Assembly: GCA_020631735.1 (NCBI GenBank)
Contig: CM036201.1
Span: forward strand, 79,956,502-80,020,501
Reading direction: 5' to 3'
Source of the DNA: Saccharum officinarum
Taxonomy: Eukaryota > Streptophyta > Magnoliopsida > Poales > Poaceae
DNA: 64,000 nt
This document shows, piece after piece, positions 21,359-33,142 of this stretch (position 1 is the stretch's first letter; each line of letters opens with the position of its first letter). The notes below the pieces were generated by a model. The model searched no databases. It was not told the origin of the DNA and saw only the letters and a program-made list of their open reading frames with translations. The translations under genes were made by a program, and so were the position numbers.

Positions 21359-22265
21359 GGCCAGTCTCAGTGAGGTTTCATTTATCAGTTTCTAAGACTG
21401 TCATGTCAGCTATACAGGTTTGGTTTGAGGAATGAAACTATCTCTCTAGTGGGAGGGGGGGAGAGGGTTCATTTCACTGTTTCTAAGACAACCTGCGTAA
21501 GTTAATGTATTATGATGTTGTGATCCAATGTGCCATGTAACTATGTAGTTGTTTGAAATCATACGTAAGGCCAAAGCAATGCATCAGTTTTCACTCTATA
21601 TGCAAGTTGTATTTCACACTTCTTGCATCATTTTCACACAAATATCATCTCGACAGCATCTGGTTTCAGTTCACACATGCACCAAAATAAATAATTTGTC
21701 AGGTTGGCACACGCATCAGGTTTCAGGTTCAAAAATGCATCAAGTCTGATACACAACTAAAATTAAGAAACTAGTTTCAGGTTGGCACAACATCAAGTTC
21801 ACATATGCATCAGCTTCACGCATGCATAAGGTTCACACATGTGTCAGCTTTCAGGTTCACACATGCATCAGCTAGTTGAAAATTAAGAAACTAGCGGCTG
21901 CAGGTAACTGTTCTTTAACATTCCACCTGGGAAGCCATGTCACTCTTGTCCTGCAAAAATGTAGTGAATAGTGAATTACAAGGAGTACAAACGTTAATCT
22001 GAATCAGAAGTTGAAAACCAAATTTTCCATCTGTTACTGTTATATGTGTATACAATGATTTGTAAAACAATAAACACCTCTTTGTGCTACAAGAACTGAA
22101 TCTCATTTCAAAACTGAAGCTTAGTTGGCAACATATTTATGAGGAGATTCTGTTACTGATGATCGACAAAGATAACTTCTTGCCCCTTACATGGAATTTT
22201 TCATGTACCCAGTCTGGATAGCCCAACTACAAAAAAAGGTTCAGAAACATCTATTGAGACTGGCA
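21359..22265. mobile_element. Tourist-like TIR element with TTA target duplication
   Basis: Starts GGCCAGTCTCAGTG after TTA (21356-21358) and ends TATTGAGACTGGCA before TTA (22266-22268). This gives a 14-bp imperfect terminal inverted repeat and a TTA duplication, as expected for PIF/Harbinger-type elements. About 907 bp, non-coding. The interior (about 21640-21880) has several degenerate copies of a CATCAG-TTTCAGGTTCACACATG motif. Confidence 0.6.
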
Positions 22266-22574
22266 TTATGGGCAAAATGTTTGGCGACTGTGCGAGAGAC
22301 CATTATATGTTTCTTTTCTAAAAAAAACAGATAGCTAAGATGTAAATCTCTCTTCTCTATCAATGAAATTGAAAAAATCTTGTGCCAATTAGTGAGAAAA
22401 TCAGCCTTAAAATGTTCTACAAATGATGAAAACCCAGTTTTAAACTATTTTGCAAATGAAAATCAATGGACTTCCTTGTCAACTCCATATGTTTTACCCA
22501 TTCCCTTAGGTCTGCAAGTACTCACCCATGGTTGATCTACACATGAGGAACCTAAGTATCACTTCAAAAGGCAA

Positions 22575-23420
22575 GAAATTTGTTTGTCCGGTTCCATGAT
22601 AGTTACATCCAACTTCTAGTCTACCTTTAGTTTATTTGGGCAGTTCATCGTCAACCATCGTCCATTGAAAAGACAAGAATTTTTTTTGTTTCTATGCTAA
22701 GAAAATTCTTTGGTTCTACGCACTCGGCTGACTCGTCATGTTCTCCCGCATATCGACAATCGGTGTGCTATCTACCATGCTTCGTTCTTCACCAATGGAG
22801 TCGTAAATCAACAACCACTACTAAGAACATTTCTAAAGATAATAGGGTCCAATGAATACTTTAAAAATAGGATGATCTCCAGATAAGATCGCATTGCATG
22901 CAAAGATGAGGTTTTACTAAAGAAAAGATCTTGCTTCCAGCTAAGACAGATCCAAAAATGCACGGAGCCTATTCTCAGCCATAGCTAAAAGGATGTCGCC
23001 CGACAATAGGCTATAAGAGGATGTCGGTTGTGGTCGCCTTGCCTCTCTTTTAACCACGGATAACTATTAGTTTGGCCAGTCCCTAGGGTGCACGGCAACT
23101 TGAGCCTGTAACTGGGGACAACACTGGCCAGTCTCGATCGTCCGCTTGGTGGCGGTGAGGACTCGCCCATTCATATGAGCGGGACTCCTTGCCTGCTGGA
23201 ATAGGCCACTCCTCCTTGTCGCCACCATAGCCACACGACACGACCTAAATGGTGAGTTCTGATCCCCCTGCTCTCGGTGTCAATGTTGTTGCTACTCTAA
23301 TTGGGGGCAAAGAGGGATGTTTGAAGGCTAGATAGTGCAGATTCAGCTTGATTTTGTTTCTTATATATGGATAATATATAGTTACATAAACAACAAAACA
23401 CCATAAATTTTGTTTGGATG
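22575..23420. repeat. Tandem duplication unit 1 (about 830 bp)
   Basis: The phrase GTTCCATGATAGTTACATCC occurs at 22591 and again at 23421, and the following sequence stays alignable to about 24200 with moderate divergence and small indels. Shared landmarks include CTACTAAGAACA, GAGGTTTTACTAAAG, CCAAAAATGCAC and TGCTGGAATAGG. No coding content is recognised in either unit. Confidence 0.8.
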
Positions 23421-24214
23421 GTTCCATGATAGTTACATCCAACTTCTAGTCTATCTTCAATTTTTTTGTGTGGTTCATGGTCATACCCTTGTCCATCACA
23501 AGGACAAGAAAAATAATTTTCTGGTTCTACGAGGTTGGCCGTCTTGTCATGTTCTCCTGCCTTTTGGCGATTGGTGTGCTACCTACCATGCCCCGTTCTT
23601 CACTGACTCCATCGCAAATTGGCAATCACTACTAAGAACAACTCTGCAACATAATATGGTTTGAGACATGCTCTAAAAATAGGAGGATATCTATATAGGC
23701 TTGCATTGCATGTAGAGATGAGGTTTTACTAAAGTAAAGATCCTGCTTCTAGCATGTCCAAAAATGCACAAAGTATATTCTCAGCCATGGCTAAAATGAT
23801 GCAGTGCATCACCAACAATAATTGCCACACACACATGCACGAGCGCGCACACACGCGCGCGCGCGCACACACACACAGAGAGAGGATGCTAACCAAGGTG
23901 GTCACGCTGCCTCTCTATTAACCACGGCTAGCTATTAGTTTGATCCATTCCTGGGTGGACGACGACCTAAGCTATAATTGGGACAACGTTGGCTAGTCTT
24001 GGCCATCCGCTTGGTAGCATTGAGGCCTCGTCTGTTCATGGTAGTAGGACTCCTTCCTGCTGGAATAGGTTGCCTCTCATCACCACCCCTGCACAATTCG
24101 GTCTGAACTGATAGTTCTGATCCCCTCATGGTCTCAGCATCAATGTTGCCGCTCTGGTTTGGTGGCAAAGAAGGATGTGTTGTGGCTAGCTAGTGCAGAT
24201 TCAGCCGTGACTTT
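23421..24214. repeat. Tandem duplication unit 2, split by nested insertions
   Basis: The second copy of the 830-bp unit. Its tail (AGTGCAGATTCAGC) is interrupted at about 24212 by a MITE and, inside that, element C. The missing end of the unit resumes at about 38563-38640 (TATATAAGGATAATATGTAG ... TTGGATGG), matching 23361-23420 of unit 1. It contains an (AC)n/(GC)n microsatellite at 23828-23883 that unit 1 lacks. Confidence 0.75.
23828..23883. repeat. AC/GC dinucleotide microsatellite
   Basis: Alternating purine-pyrimidine run of CACACA, CGCGCG and CACACA blocks ending in AGAGAG. Such runs can adopt Z-DNA; here it is probably a neutral repeat inside duplication unit 2. Confidence 0.9.
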
Positions 24215-24251
24215 AGGGAGTGTTTGGCTGTCTTGCTGCAACTTGCCTAGC
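24212..24251. mobile_element. MITE left part, interrupted by element C
   Basis: TTAGGGAGTGTTTGG at 24213-24227 pairs with CAAAACATGCCCTAA at 38521-38535 (12 of 15 matches as inverted repeats). The two parts join at the CTAGC target site of element C, giving a small TIR element of about 210 bp. The family is not identified. Confidence 0.5.
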
Positions 24252-27200
24252 TGTAACAGAACCGACCAATTATACGAAATTAAGTAAGAAAATCATCCGC
24301 CAGAGCAGACGATTTAGTCAACTTAAGCCCGTATAACCCGGTAGTCCGTAAAATCACGAAGGATTTCAAACCAACTCACATACCAGCCAAGATCATAATA
24401 AGTTTAGCGGTCACCATCACACATTACATAAAAGTTCACATCGCAGATACATCGGAGTTTAAACATCGTTATTACAAACCGAGTTCAAAATAGAAGTAGC
24501 GGAAGCCAAATAGTTTCATAAGACACACACTCATTTAGTTCAGATACAGTGCCAGTAGGTAGCCATCCTCGACAAAAGCATCAGATGAGAGATACGAAGT
24601 GACCATTGCCCTTGGTCCTAATTATCGCCCATTGCCGGATACAGGCAGTTAATACAATAGCCATAGTACATTTGACCATCTAAAACAACAATGGGAACAA
24701 CACCCTGAGTACGAGAAGGTACTCAGCTAGACTTACCCGTCATAATTAAAAAATAAAGTGACACCAAGGAATCATGAAGGGCTTGATAGTGGAGTAGCTA
24801 CACATTTGCAAAAAGGCATTTTTTATCATTTCAAGAACCTTTCTAAAAACATTATTGTCAAGTTAATTATTATTAAACTGTCGACTATATTTTGCACATA
24901 CACTAGAGTAAACATGTGATTAAACAAGTAATGATAACCAATGATCATTAGCAACTTTCATAATGTCATCTCCATTATAAATGTCCAAGTGTTCCATCAA
25001 CATTACTACGATGAAGTAACTCAAGTCAAGTGTTCACTATCCAGTGAACGATGGCGATTCGAATCGATTATTAATCAGCTGGTAATTTATTCCTCACATA
25101 AACCTCACTCACCCGCTAAAGTGAGATATTAGTCATCGAGTCAACTATTCAGGTAAAGTCTCGAGTTCACCAGGAACCACATGTACTCGGGGACCGCCCG
25201 ACTGCCTTTCAGTCTTATCATCGCGCCCCTGTGTCCTACCACACCTGCTCTGGTACAGTGCGTTGCGGGCAATCCACTCGGCCCGAATAATCCCCTAGTT
25301 TCGCGGTCGAAAGGTACATTATTCGGCCAGCTAAATGTAAGGCATGCGTTCAACATGACCCGAGGCCCAACAACGGTCGGTCCTTAATCGACACAGACAG
25401 AAATCACTACAGTCCAAAACCCTATAAGCCTTCGTCCAGTCTCAACTTCATATTAACACTTAGTTATATCATTACTACAGAGTAATGCGAGCAGATCCAG
25501 GTAACCACCTATAGCTCGCAGGTGACAAGAAATCACCCGACTTCTACCAGTCTAAGCTAGCTAAGCATTATCTAGACTGCGGATACCAGGATAACAAGGA
25601 TATTGTAGAACAAAGGTAAACAAGGTATAATGCAGCAACGATTGCAAACAACTCATAAACGTAATATATCAATTGAAGTAAGGCATTATTAAAACATTTG
25701 CAAACCAGAAGAGAAATGCTCTGGGGCTTGCTTTTTTTGAAAGAGCTTGAGCGATGGTCGGGACACTTTGGAAGGTTTTCACCGACCTCCTCGTCTGTCT
25801 CGGGCACCTCCTGCTCTTGCAACTCGGGCTGCTCTTCCGGTTCCTCGAGAACTGCTTCCAGAATTTCTTCCTGCGATCCTGTATGATGTAAATATATAAG
25901 TGCTCATGCATAGGTGCATTGGAGAGATGACATGTAATGATCATGATGAATGGAATATAGATGAACATGTTTACTTCATTGGATAGAGTAGAAATATAAC
26001 TCTTCTACAAGGTAGTCCACATCATCCAAAAACATGTACTAGTATACTACTACTACAACCACTCTTCTACCATGCCAAGTCACCATAGCAAGCTAAGATG
26101 CTTCAAAGATACACCAAAGCAAACCTTATTAACTAATCATGCATTAAAAATGTTAATTAAACCCTAGTTGAAACTAGGTTTGAATGAAAACACCTCTTTT
26201 GGTAGCACAGAAAAATCTGAGAAAATTACAGTGGCTTACTATCATCTAACCTAGCATGTCACAAAAATTTCATTACATTTGGATTACTAGAACTGCCTAC
26301 ACAAAATAACAAGTTAGGGCCTAAATATGAACATGAAAATACTTTGTATTATGAAAAGTATCAAACAATAGATTTAGTATTTTCCTTACATTTTACACAG
26401 TAAACAATCATTATATAAAAATTATCATATGCATGTTTTATAAAATTTTTGCTCTCTATCAAAAATAACAAAAACCATCAATTAAAGGCACTTGAACTAC
26501 ACATCATAATTTTTCTACGGAACATGCATGACACATATTTTTCCTAGAAAGCACATTGCACAAAAAGATTAACAAAATTAGAACCATATTTTTCTGAGCT
26601 TTCTATGATTTATTATGCATTTATCAAGAAAACAACAATTTTAATGATTAAATAAAAACTCTACAGAAAATTATTTCAAACTTGACATGCAATATTTTTA
26701 CATCATAGATCTGGTTCTAAAAAGTCTACCAAAATTTGTTTCACAATTTTTGGAGCTAAAATGAGCAGGTTATGAATTTCTAAAGCATTTACATCTTTTC
26801 TGGAAATCATTTTCAAAATCATTTTAAAACAAACTGACTGAAGCTGCTAAGTGCACCCGGTGCAGCGTACACACGCGCACGAGGAGAGACAGACATGCAG
26901 GCCCGCGTGGGATTTCGGCCCCACCCGTCAGCGGTAAGAGGTAGAGGCGGCGGCGGGTTGTCGAGATCTCACCGATGGCGAGGTCTCCGGCCAAACGGTG
27001 GTCACCACCGTGCTTAGCGTCTCAGCTCGAAACTAGCGGTGCCCTAGATGCGGCCAGAGGAGCTTGGGAAGAGGCTCACCATTGCCAATGGCGGAGCGGC
27101 GGAGCTGCTCCCCGTCGGTGAGCCGTCTCCGGCCAAGTCAAGGCGCGGGGAAGAGCTCACGGGCACCGGTGAGGTGGTGCGGTGCGGGTGCGCTCGAAAA

Positions 27201-28266
27201 AGAAGCGAGGGGTAGAGCGGAGGGGCGAGCTCCACGGAGCAGTGCGCTCCGTGAGCAACGGCCAAACTCCGGTGAGCCATTGTGTCAGCGTGAAGGCTTA
27301 CCACGGCGTGCCGATGCGAGCAGCGAGTGCGGGAGGGCGAAGCGGTGCTCGTGGCGCGGTGTAGTGGCCGACGACGAGCTAGAACGGACGGAATCGCCAA
27401 CTCCGGCGAGGGCGCGCGGTGGCGATGAGCGGCGCGCGCTGCTGCTGTGCTGCGGCTGTGGAGAGTGGAGGGAAAGAATGGGCGAGTGGAGTGGGCGCGG
27501 CGCGGGGAAATAGACGTGCGCGTGGGGCGCGGGGCCACCGGAAGCCACCCGGCCGGCGTCGCCGGCATGCGCTTGCCACGCGGCGGGCGCGGTCTATCGC
27601 GGTCGGGTGCGTCCGCGCGCACGAGTGGGAGGGAGAGGAAGGAGGCCACGCTAGGCTGGGCCGGGGTCGCGCACGGGCGAGCGTGCGGTGCGGCGCGCGC
27701 GCGGGGGAGCTTGGTGGGGCTAGCTTGCGCGAGCGGGCCAGAAGCGAGGCGCCGGCCCACTAGTTGAGAAATTGATTTTTCAAATTTCTTTTTTTTTCAA
27801 ACAAATTTCAAATAATAGTTTTCAAATCCCATTTTGAGCAAGAAAATGATCTTTTCTGAAAATGGCCAAAAAATGAAAGTTGCTTAGAATTTAATTCTCT
27901 ACAACTTTTATTAAGGGACCAACTCAAAATTCCCAACAAATTTTGGATTGGAAAGTAAAAGCTAAATGACCATTTTTCAATAATATTTTTAAAAGCAAAT
28001 TTGACAAAACTTTGAATACCAAAGTTGCTCCAAACTTTGTGCTAACTAATTCTAGATGATTTACAATTATAGCCACACATGTTTTATTAGCCTAGCAAGC
28101 ATAATTAAGGTGAAACAATTCTAAACAAGTGTATTCAACATTCACGTTTCATAGCAATGTTTCAACTCAAAGATACACCCTACTTCACATGTGATTATGA
28201 ATGCAAATGATGCATCATGCGTATGATTTGCAATGCTAAATGCATGCGTAACACCGGGGTGTTACA
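24252..28266 (-). repeat. 3' LTR of element C (4.0 kb)
   Basis: Full-length LTR: outer end at the CTAGC target duplication, inner end TGTTACA next to the polypurine tract. Contains the GTAAGT cassette at 24736-24680, a conserved block around 25090-25480 related to those in LTRs A and D, an AT-rich centre and a GC-rich block at about 26860-27770. Open frames in the GC-rich block have no recognised domain. Confidence 0.92.
24680..24736 (-). promoter_or_regulatory. GTAAGT-hairpin-AG cassette in LTR C
   Basis: Minus strand: GGGTAAGTCTAGCTGAGTAC, a loop, GTACTCAG (perfect 8-bp stem CTGAGTAC/GTACTCAG), then a T-rich tract ending TTTTAG, 57 nt in all. The 5' LTR of the same element lacks it because of the internal deletion. 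Confidence 0.55.
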
Positions 28267-28267
28267 G

Positions 28268-28279
28268 CCCTCCCCCCTT
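28268..28279 (-). other. Polypurine tract of element C
   Basis: Minus-strand AAGGGGGGAGGG adjoins the 3' LTR at 28266, identical to that of element A. Only about 20 bp separate it from the pol stop codon. Confidence 0.9.
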
Positions 28280-28300
28280 ATAAAAATCTCATCCCGAGAT

Positions 28301-31262
28301 TTAGGTTATGAACCATTTGTTATAAAAATCTTCATAAGCTTTTTGTAGATATTCACCCGTTTCCCAAGTTGCATCCCATTCATCATGATGACTCCACTGT
28401 ATCTTGTATGTTTTTACCACACTATTCCGAGTAGCACGCTCTTTGGTGTCTAAAACACGGACTGGTTGTTCACGATACACCAAATCTGATTTGAGTTTTA
28501 TGCCTTGAGGTTCGATCCTTTTCTCTAGAACGCGCAAACACTTCTTGAGATGTGATACAAGAAAAATCGGGAATATAGCACCCATTGTCTCAGGTAACTC
28601 TAACTTATAAGCTACTGGACCCCTTCTTTCCAAGATCTTGTATGGTCCCACAAATCTGGCGGCAAGCTTTCTTCGAACTCCAAACCGTTTCTTCTTCATC
28701 GGTGTGACTTTCAGATAAACATAGTCACCAACTTCAAACACAAGTGGTCTCCTCCTTTTATTCGCATAGCTTTTCTGACGTGATTGGGCTACTTTCATAT
28801 TTTGTTGAATAATATGCACTCTCTTCTCAACCTCTTTTACAAAGTCAATACCATAATATCTTCTTTCTCCTGGCTCGATCCAATTTAGTGGTGTTCTACA
28901 CTTTCTGCCATACAAAGCTTCGAATGGAGCCATTTTGATACTTTCTTGATAACTATTATTGTAAGCAAACTCTGCTAAGGGTAACCATGACTCCCATGAA
29001 CCCTTGAAAGACAACACACAGGCTCTTAACATATCCTCAAGAACAGCATTAACTCTCTCGGTCTGACCATCTGTCTGAGGATGATAAGCAGTACTACAGA
29101 TCAAACTAGTTCCCAATCCTTTGCGCAAATGTTCCTAAAAGTGAGCAGTGAATTGTGACCCTCTGTCAGATACTATAGTCTTCGGTATGCCATGCAATCT
29201 CACAATTTCTGCAATGTACTTCTTGGCATATTGAGATGGTCGATAATCTGTCTTGACAGGTAAGAAATGAGCAGTCTTTGTAAGACGATCCACAATCACC
29301 CAAATCGAGTCATGTCCCTTTTGGGTAGTGGGCAAGCCTGAGATAAAATCCATACTTATATCATCCCACTTCCAACTAGGTACGAACAAAGGTTGCAATA
29401 AACCGACATGTTTCATATGAATAGCTTTTACTCTACAACATGTGTCACATCTGGCCACATAGGCTGCAATCTCTTTCTTTATCTTTGTCCACCAATAACA
29501 AGGTCTCAGTTCTTGGTACATCTTGCTACTTCTAGGATGAATGGATAGCTTAGAAAGGTGAGCTTCATCCATAAGTTTATTCTTAAGCTCTCAATCCTTG
29601 GGAACAACAAGATAGTCATCAAACCATAACATGCCCTGTTCATCCACTCTAAAGTGCTTAGACGACTCTTCTTTTATTTTCTCTTTTATGTGGAATATCC
29701 TCTTTATCTATTTTCTGGCCTTCTATTATCTTACTCTCCAAAGAGCAACTAATTTGAATACTATGTAGCACAGCGGGATGCATCAGATTGAACCTATCTT
29801 CAAGTAATGGCTGCACATTTAAGCAATGTGATTTTCTACTCAAAGCATCTGCCACTACATTGGCTTTTCTCGGATGATACTGCACATTCAAATTGTAATC
29901 TTTAATCAATTCTAACCATCTTCACTGTCTCATGTTTAGCTCTGGTTGGGTAAAGATGTACTTGAGACTCTTGTGATCGGTGAAAATATTGCACACATTA
30001 CCAAGTAGGTAATGTCTCCAAAATTTTAGTGCATGCACCACTGCAGCAAGTTCAAGATCATGTGTCGGATAGTTGACATCATGCTTTCTCAATTGATGTG
30101 AGGCATAAGTAATAACTCTTCTTTCTTGCATAAGAACACATCCTAATCCAGTTTTCGATGTGTCACAAAACACATCAAAAGGTTTCTCTATGTCCGGTTG
30201 TTCAAGAATAGGAGTTGTGGTCAATAGTTTCCACAAAGTGTGGAAAGCTGCTTCACACTCCTCTGTCCAAATGAACTTGTGATCTTTCTATAGCAAACTC
30301 ATCATTGGCTTGGCAATCTTTGAGAAATCTAGTATAAATCGGTGATAGTAACCAGCTAATCCTAAGAAACTTCTAACCTCAGGAATTGTGGTCGATGCCT
30401 TCCAATCCATAACCTCTTGCACCTTACTCGGATCAACTGAAACTCCATTTTCCGACAGAATGTGACCAAGGAAAGGAACTTTCTTCAACCAAAATTCAAA
30501 CTTGCTAAACTTAGCATATAACTTATGATCTCTAAGTCTGGTCAAGACAGTTCTTAGATGCTCTTCGTGATCCTTCTCATTCTCCGAGTACACCAAAATA
30601 TCATCAATGAACATAACCACAAACTTATCCAATTATGGCATAAAAACCGTATTCATCAGATACATAAAGTATGTAGGAGCATTTGTTAAGCCAAAAGACA
30701 TAACAAGATACTCGTACAACCCGTATCTGGTGGAAAAGGCGGATTTTGGTATATCTTGTGGCCTAATCTTAATTTGATGGTAACCAGATCTCAAATCTAT
30801 CTTGGAGAACACTCTAGCTTTGGCTAACTGATCAAACAGAACATCAATATGAGGCAAGAGATACTTAGTCTTGATAGTTACAACATTAAGTGGCCTATAA
30901 TCCACACACATTCTCAATGTGCCCTCTTTCTTTTTCTTCACAAACAAGGCAGGACATCCCCATTCAGACTTGCTTGGTCGGATAAACCCCTTTTTCAACA
31001 ACTCCTTTAGTTGTTTCTTTAGCTCAGGTAACTCATCTGGAGGCATCTGATAAGGTCTCCTTGAAATTGGAGCTATTTTGGGGATCAACTCAATTCCAAA
31101 CTCAACATCCCTATCTGGCGGAAGACCAGGTAACTCATCCGGGAATACATCCAGAAATTCACACACTACCAGAATCTGATGAATAGGAATAACTTCCGTA
31201 GCACAGGTCACACTTATAAGGTCTGTTCTACGGGGGCAATGATACTTGAAAAGTACCCTCAC
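28301..31262 (-). pseudogene. Element C pol: RT, RNase H, integrase, chromodomain
   Basis: Same domain order as element A. RT has [14 protein letters not shown] and catalytic FIDDILVYS. RNase H has [12 protein letters not shown] and FTDHKSLKY. Integrase has the zinc site ending [10 protein letters not shown], core Asp in MDFISGLP and VSDRGSQF, and Glu in GQTERVNA. The C-terminus has the GPYKIL region and a chromodomain-like segment (PVRVLDTKERATR ... ATWETGEY). In-frame stops occur near 30633, 30288, 29922 and 29129, with a frameshift near 29660. Most stops fit C-to-T changes (CGA to TGA, CAG to TAG), as expected for a cytosine-methylated element. Chromodomains of this class bind methylated H3 tails and steer integration into heterochromatin in characterised chromoviruses. 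Confidence 0.92.
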
Positions 31263-32793
31263 CCTGGGGATCCTTAAGGGAAAGCACTTAACTCCCTGTA
31301 TCTATAACTGCTCCCTAATCCTTTATCCAATTTATTCCTATAATGACATCCAGAACTAGTCCAGGCATAACTATCAAGTTCACTCGAAACTTTCTGCTAC
31401 CTAATTCAAGGGTTGCCCCTCGAACCATCTGATTGGTCAAAACATCAGTCCCTGCTAAACTTATACGGTAACCATACCCTAATTCTATGCATAGTTATTC
31501 ATATTTCCATGCAAATGCTTGACTCATAAAAGAATGCAATGATCCAGAATCAAATAGAACAACTACAAGGTGTTAATTAACAGGAAACTTACTAGCGGTT
31601 ACGGGCTCTCCTTCAAGGATCTCATCCACAGTTGTACTATGCACTCTGGCAGTATAGGTCTGCTGCTTCTTCTTGGGCGGGTAAGGATAGAACCTTGAGA
31701 AGTGGCCTGGTTGATCACAATTGTAGCAGGGTCCTCTTACTGTACCCGCAGATCCCACTGTTCCCTTGGAACTACTTTGTCCTGCAGTCGTGGCTGCCTT
31801 GTTAGGCTACACTGCCATCTTGTAAGGCTTTTGTGGTCCTTTGAAGTTCTGACCCCTCTGCTGTGGTGGTCTGAATCTAGAGCCAGGTGCCGATGGGCGA
31901 TAGGGAGGATGACTTCCCACAGGTGCTCTTGCTTGGGACGGACCACCCTCTAGTGCTCTCTTGCGAGTCTTGGCTATGGTACTAGCGTTGTTGTTCTTCT
32001 CCTGCTTCATACAATCACTGATGAAGTCGTTAAATCTAACACGGTTGTTGGTACCCACATGCTTCATCATCTTTGGATTGATCCCTCTCTTGAAACTAGC
32101 AATTCTTTTAGCATCGGTGTCAACCATGTCGGGGGCATAACGACACAAGTTGTTGAAGGCATGCAAATATTGCGTCACAGTTTTGGTGCCTTGGTTCAAT
32201 GCCAAGAATTCTCCCAACTTCATCTCGGTCAGCCCGGGTGGAATATAAACTCCACGGAAGGCCTCAGTGAACTCTCTCCACAAAATCTGAGCATTCAGAG
32301 GGAAGGTGGTGCGATGATGCTTCCACCACATTCCTGCTAGCCCTTGCAACTGGTGTGCAGCATATTCAGTCTTCAATTCCTCAGTCAGCCTCAACACATG
32401 GAATTTGTCTTCCATGGTGTTGATCCAGTCTTTAACATCAAGTGGTTCGGTGACCTCCTTGAATATTGGCGGCCTAGTGTCCATAAAATCCTTGAAGCTG
32501 CTGTGCTGATTCACTCCATTGCCACCACCCTAATTGTTTCTGTGCTGAACATTGTGGGCAATGGTACGTAGAAAATCCTCCATGTTCTTCTGAGATTGCT
32601 CCATGTTGCGCTGACTCCCGAGCAATTGTGCAAAGAACATCTCTGGAGTGAGCGGGGGAGGAGGCGGTAAATGTGGTTCACGGTGAGGCTCGTTGTGGTT
32701 GACATTGTTTCCACAGCTACCACCTGCCCTGGCACCATTACCACCTATCTCAGCAGCCTCATAAGTGGTACGACGAGTGTTTGTCATCTGCAT
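31263..32793 (-). pseudogene. Element C gag and protease
   Basis: One frame from the ATG-containing start at 32793 (MQMTNTRRT) to about 31240, with a few stops. It shows a Pro-rich N-terminal region, the retrotransposon gag domain (DVKDWINTMEDKF ... WREFTEAFRGVYIP), the zinc knuckle CYNCDQPGHFSRF (its last Cys replaced by Tyr, a likely damaging change), and a protease segment with the catalytic FDSGS and the ILGINW-like block VIIGINWIKD. Pol follows in another frame, so a one-base shift near 31240-31262 separates the two. Confidence 0.85.
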
Positions 32794-33142
32794 ATTTTAG
32801 CAACAAGTAATGATTGAGCGAAGCTGTAGTAATTGTGAGTGAATGAAAAATTATGCCGTACTGAATTTACTGGAGAGAATAAATTCATACAATAAAACAG
32901 AGACACAATAATCACATCCCAATTAAAACAATATCACTAATTAAATTACTTTAAATACAAACATCACGTCCATGCAACCAAATTGCCAGCATACATACAC
33001 TGGACTTTTATGCGTTTGTGTATCACATCATTAACCAAGTTCCAAACACATGCCATGTCTTATAAGATCGAAACAAGTTACATGCCAACAGAAGAAAGGT
33101 CATCACGACATAAACTAAACACTAGCGCAAGCAACTAGTCTA

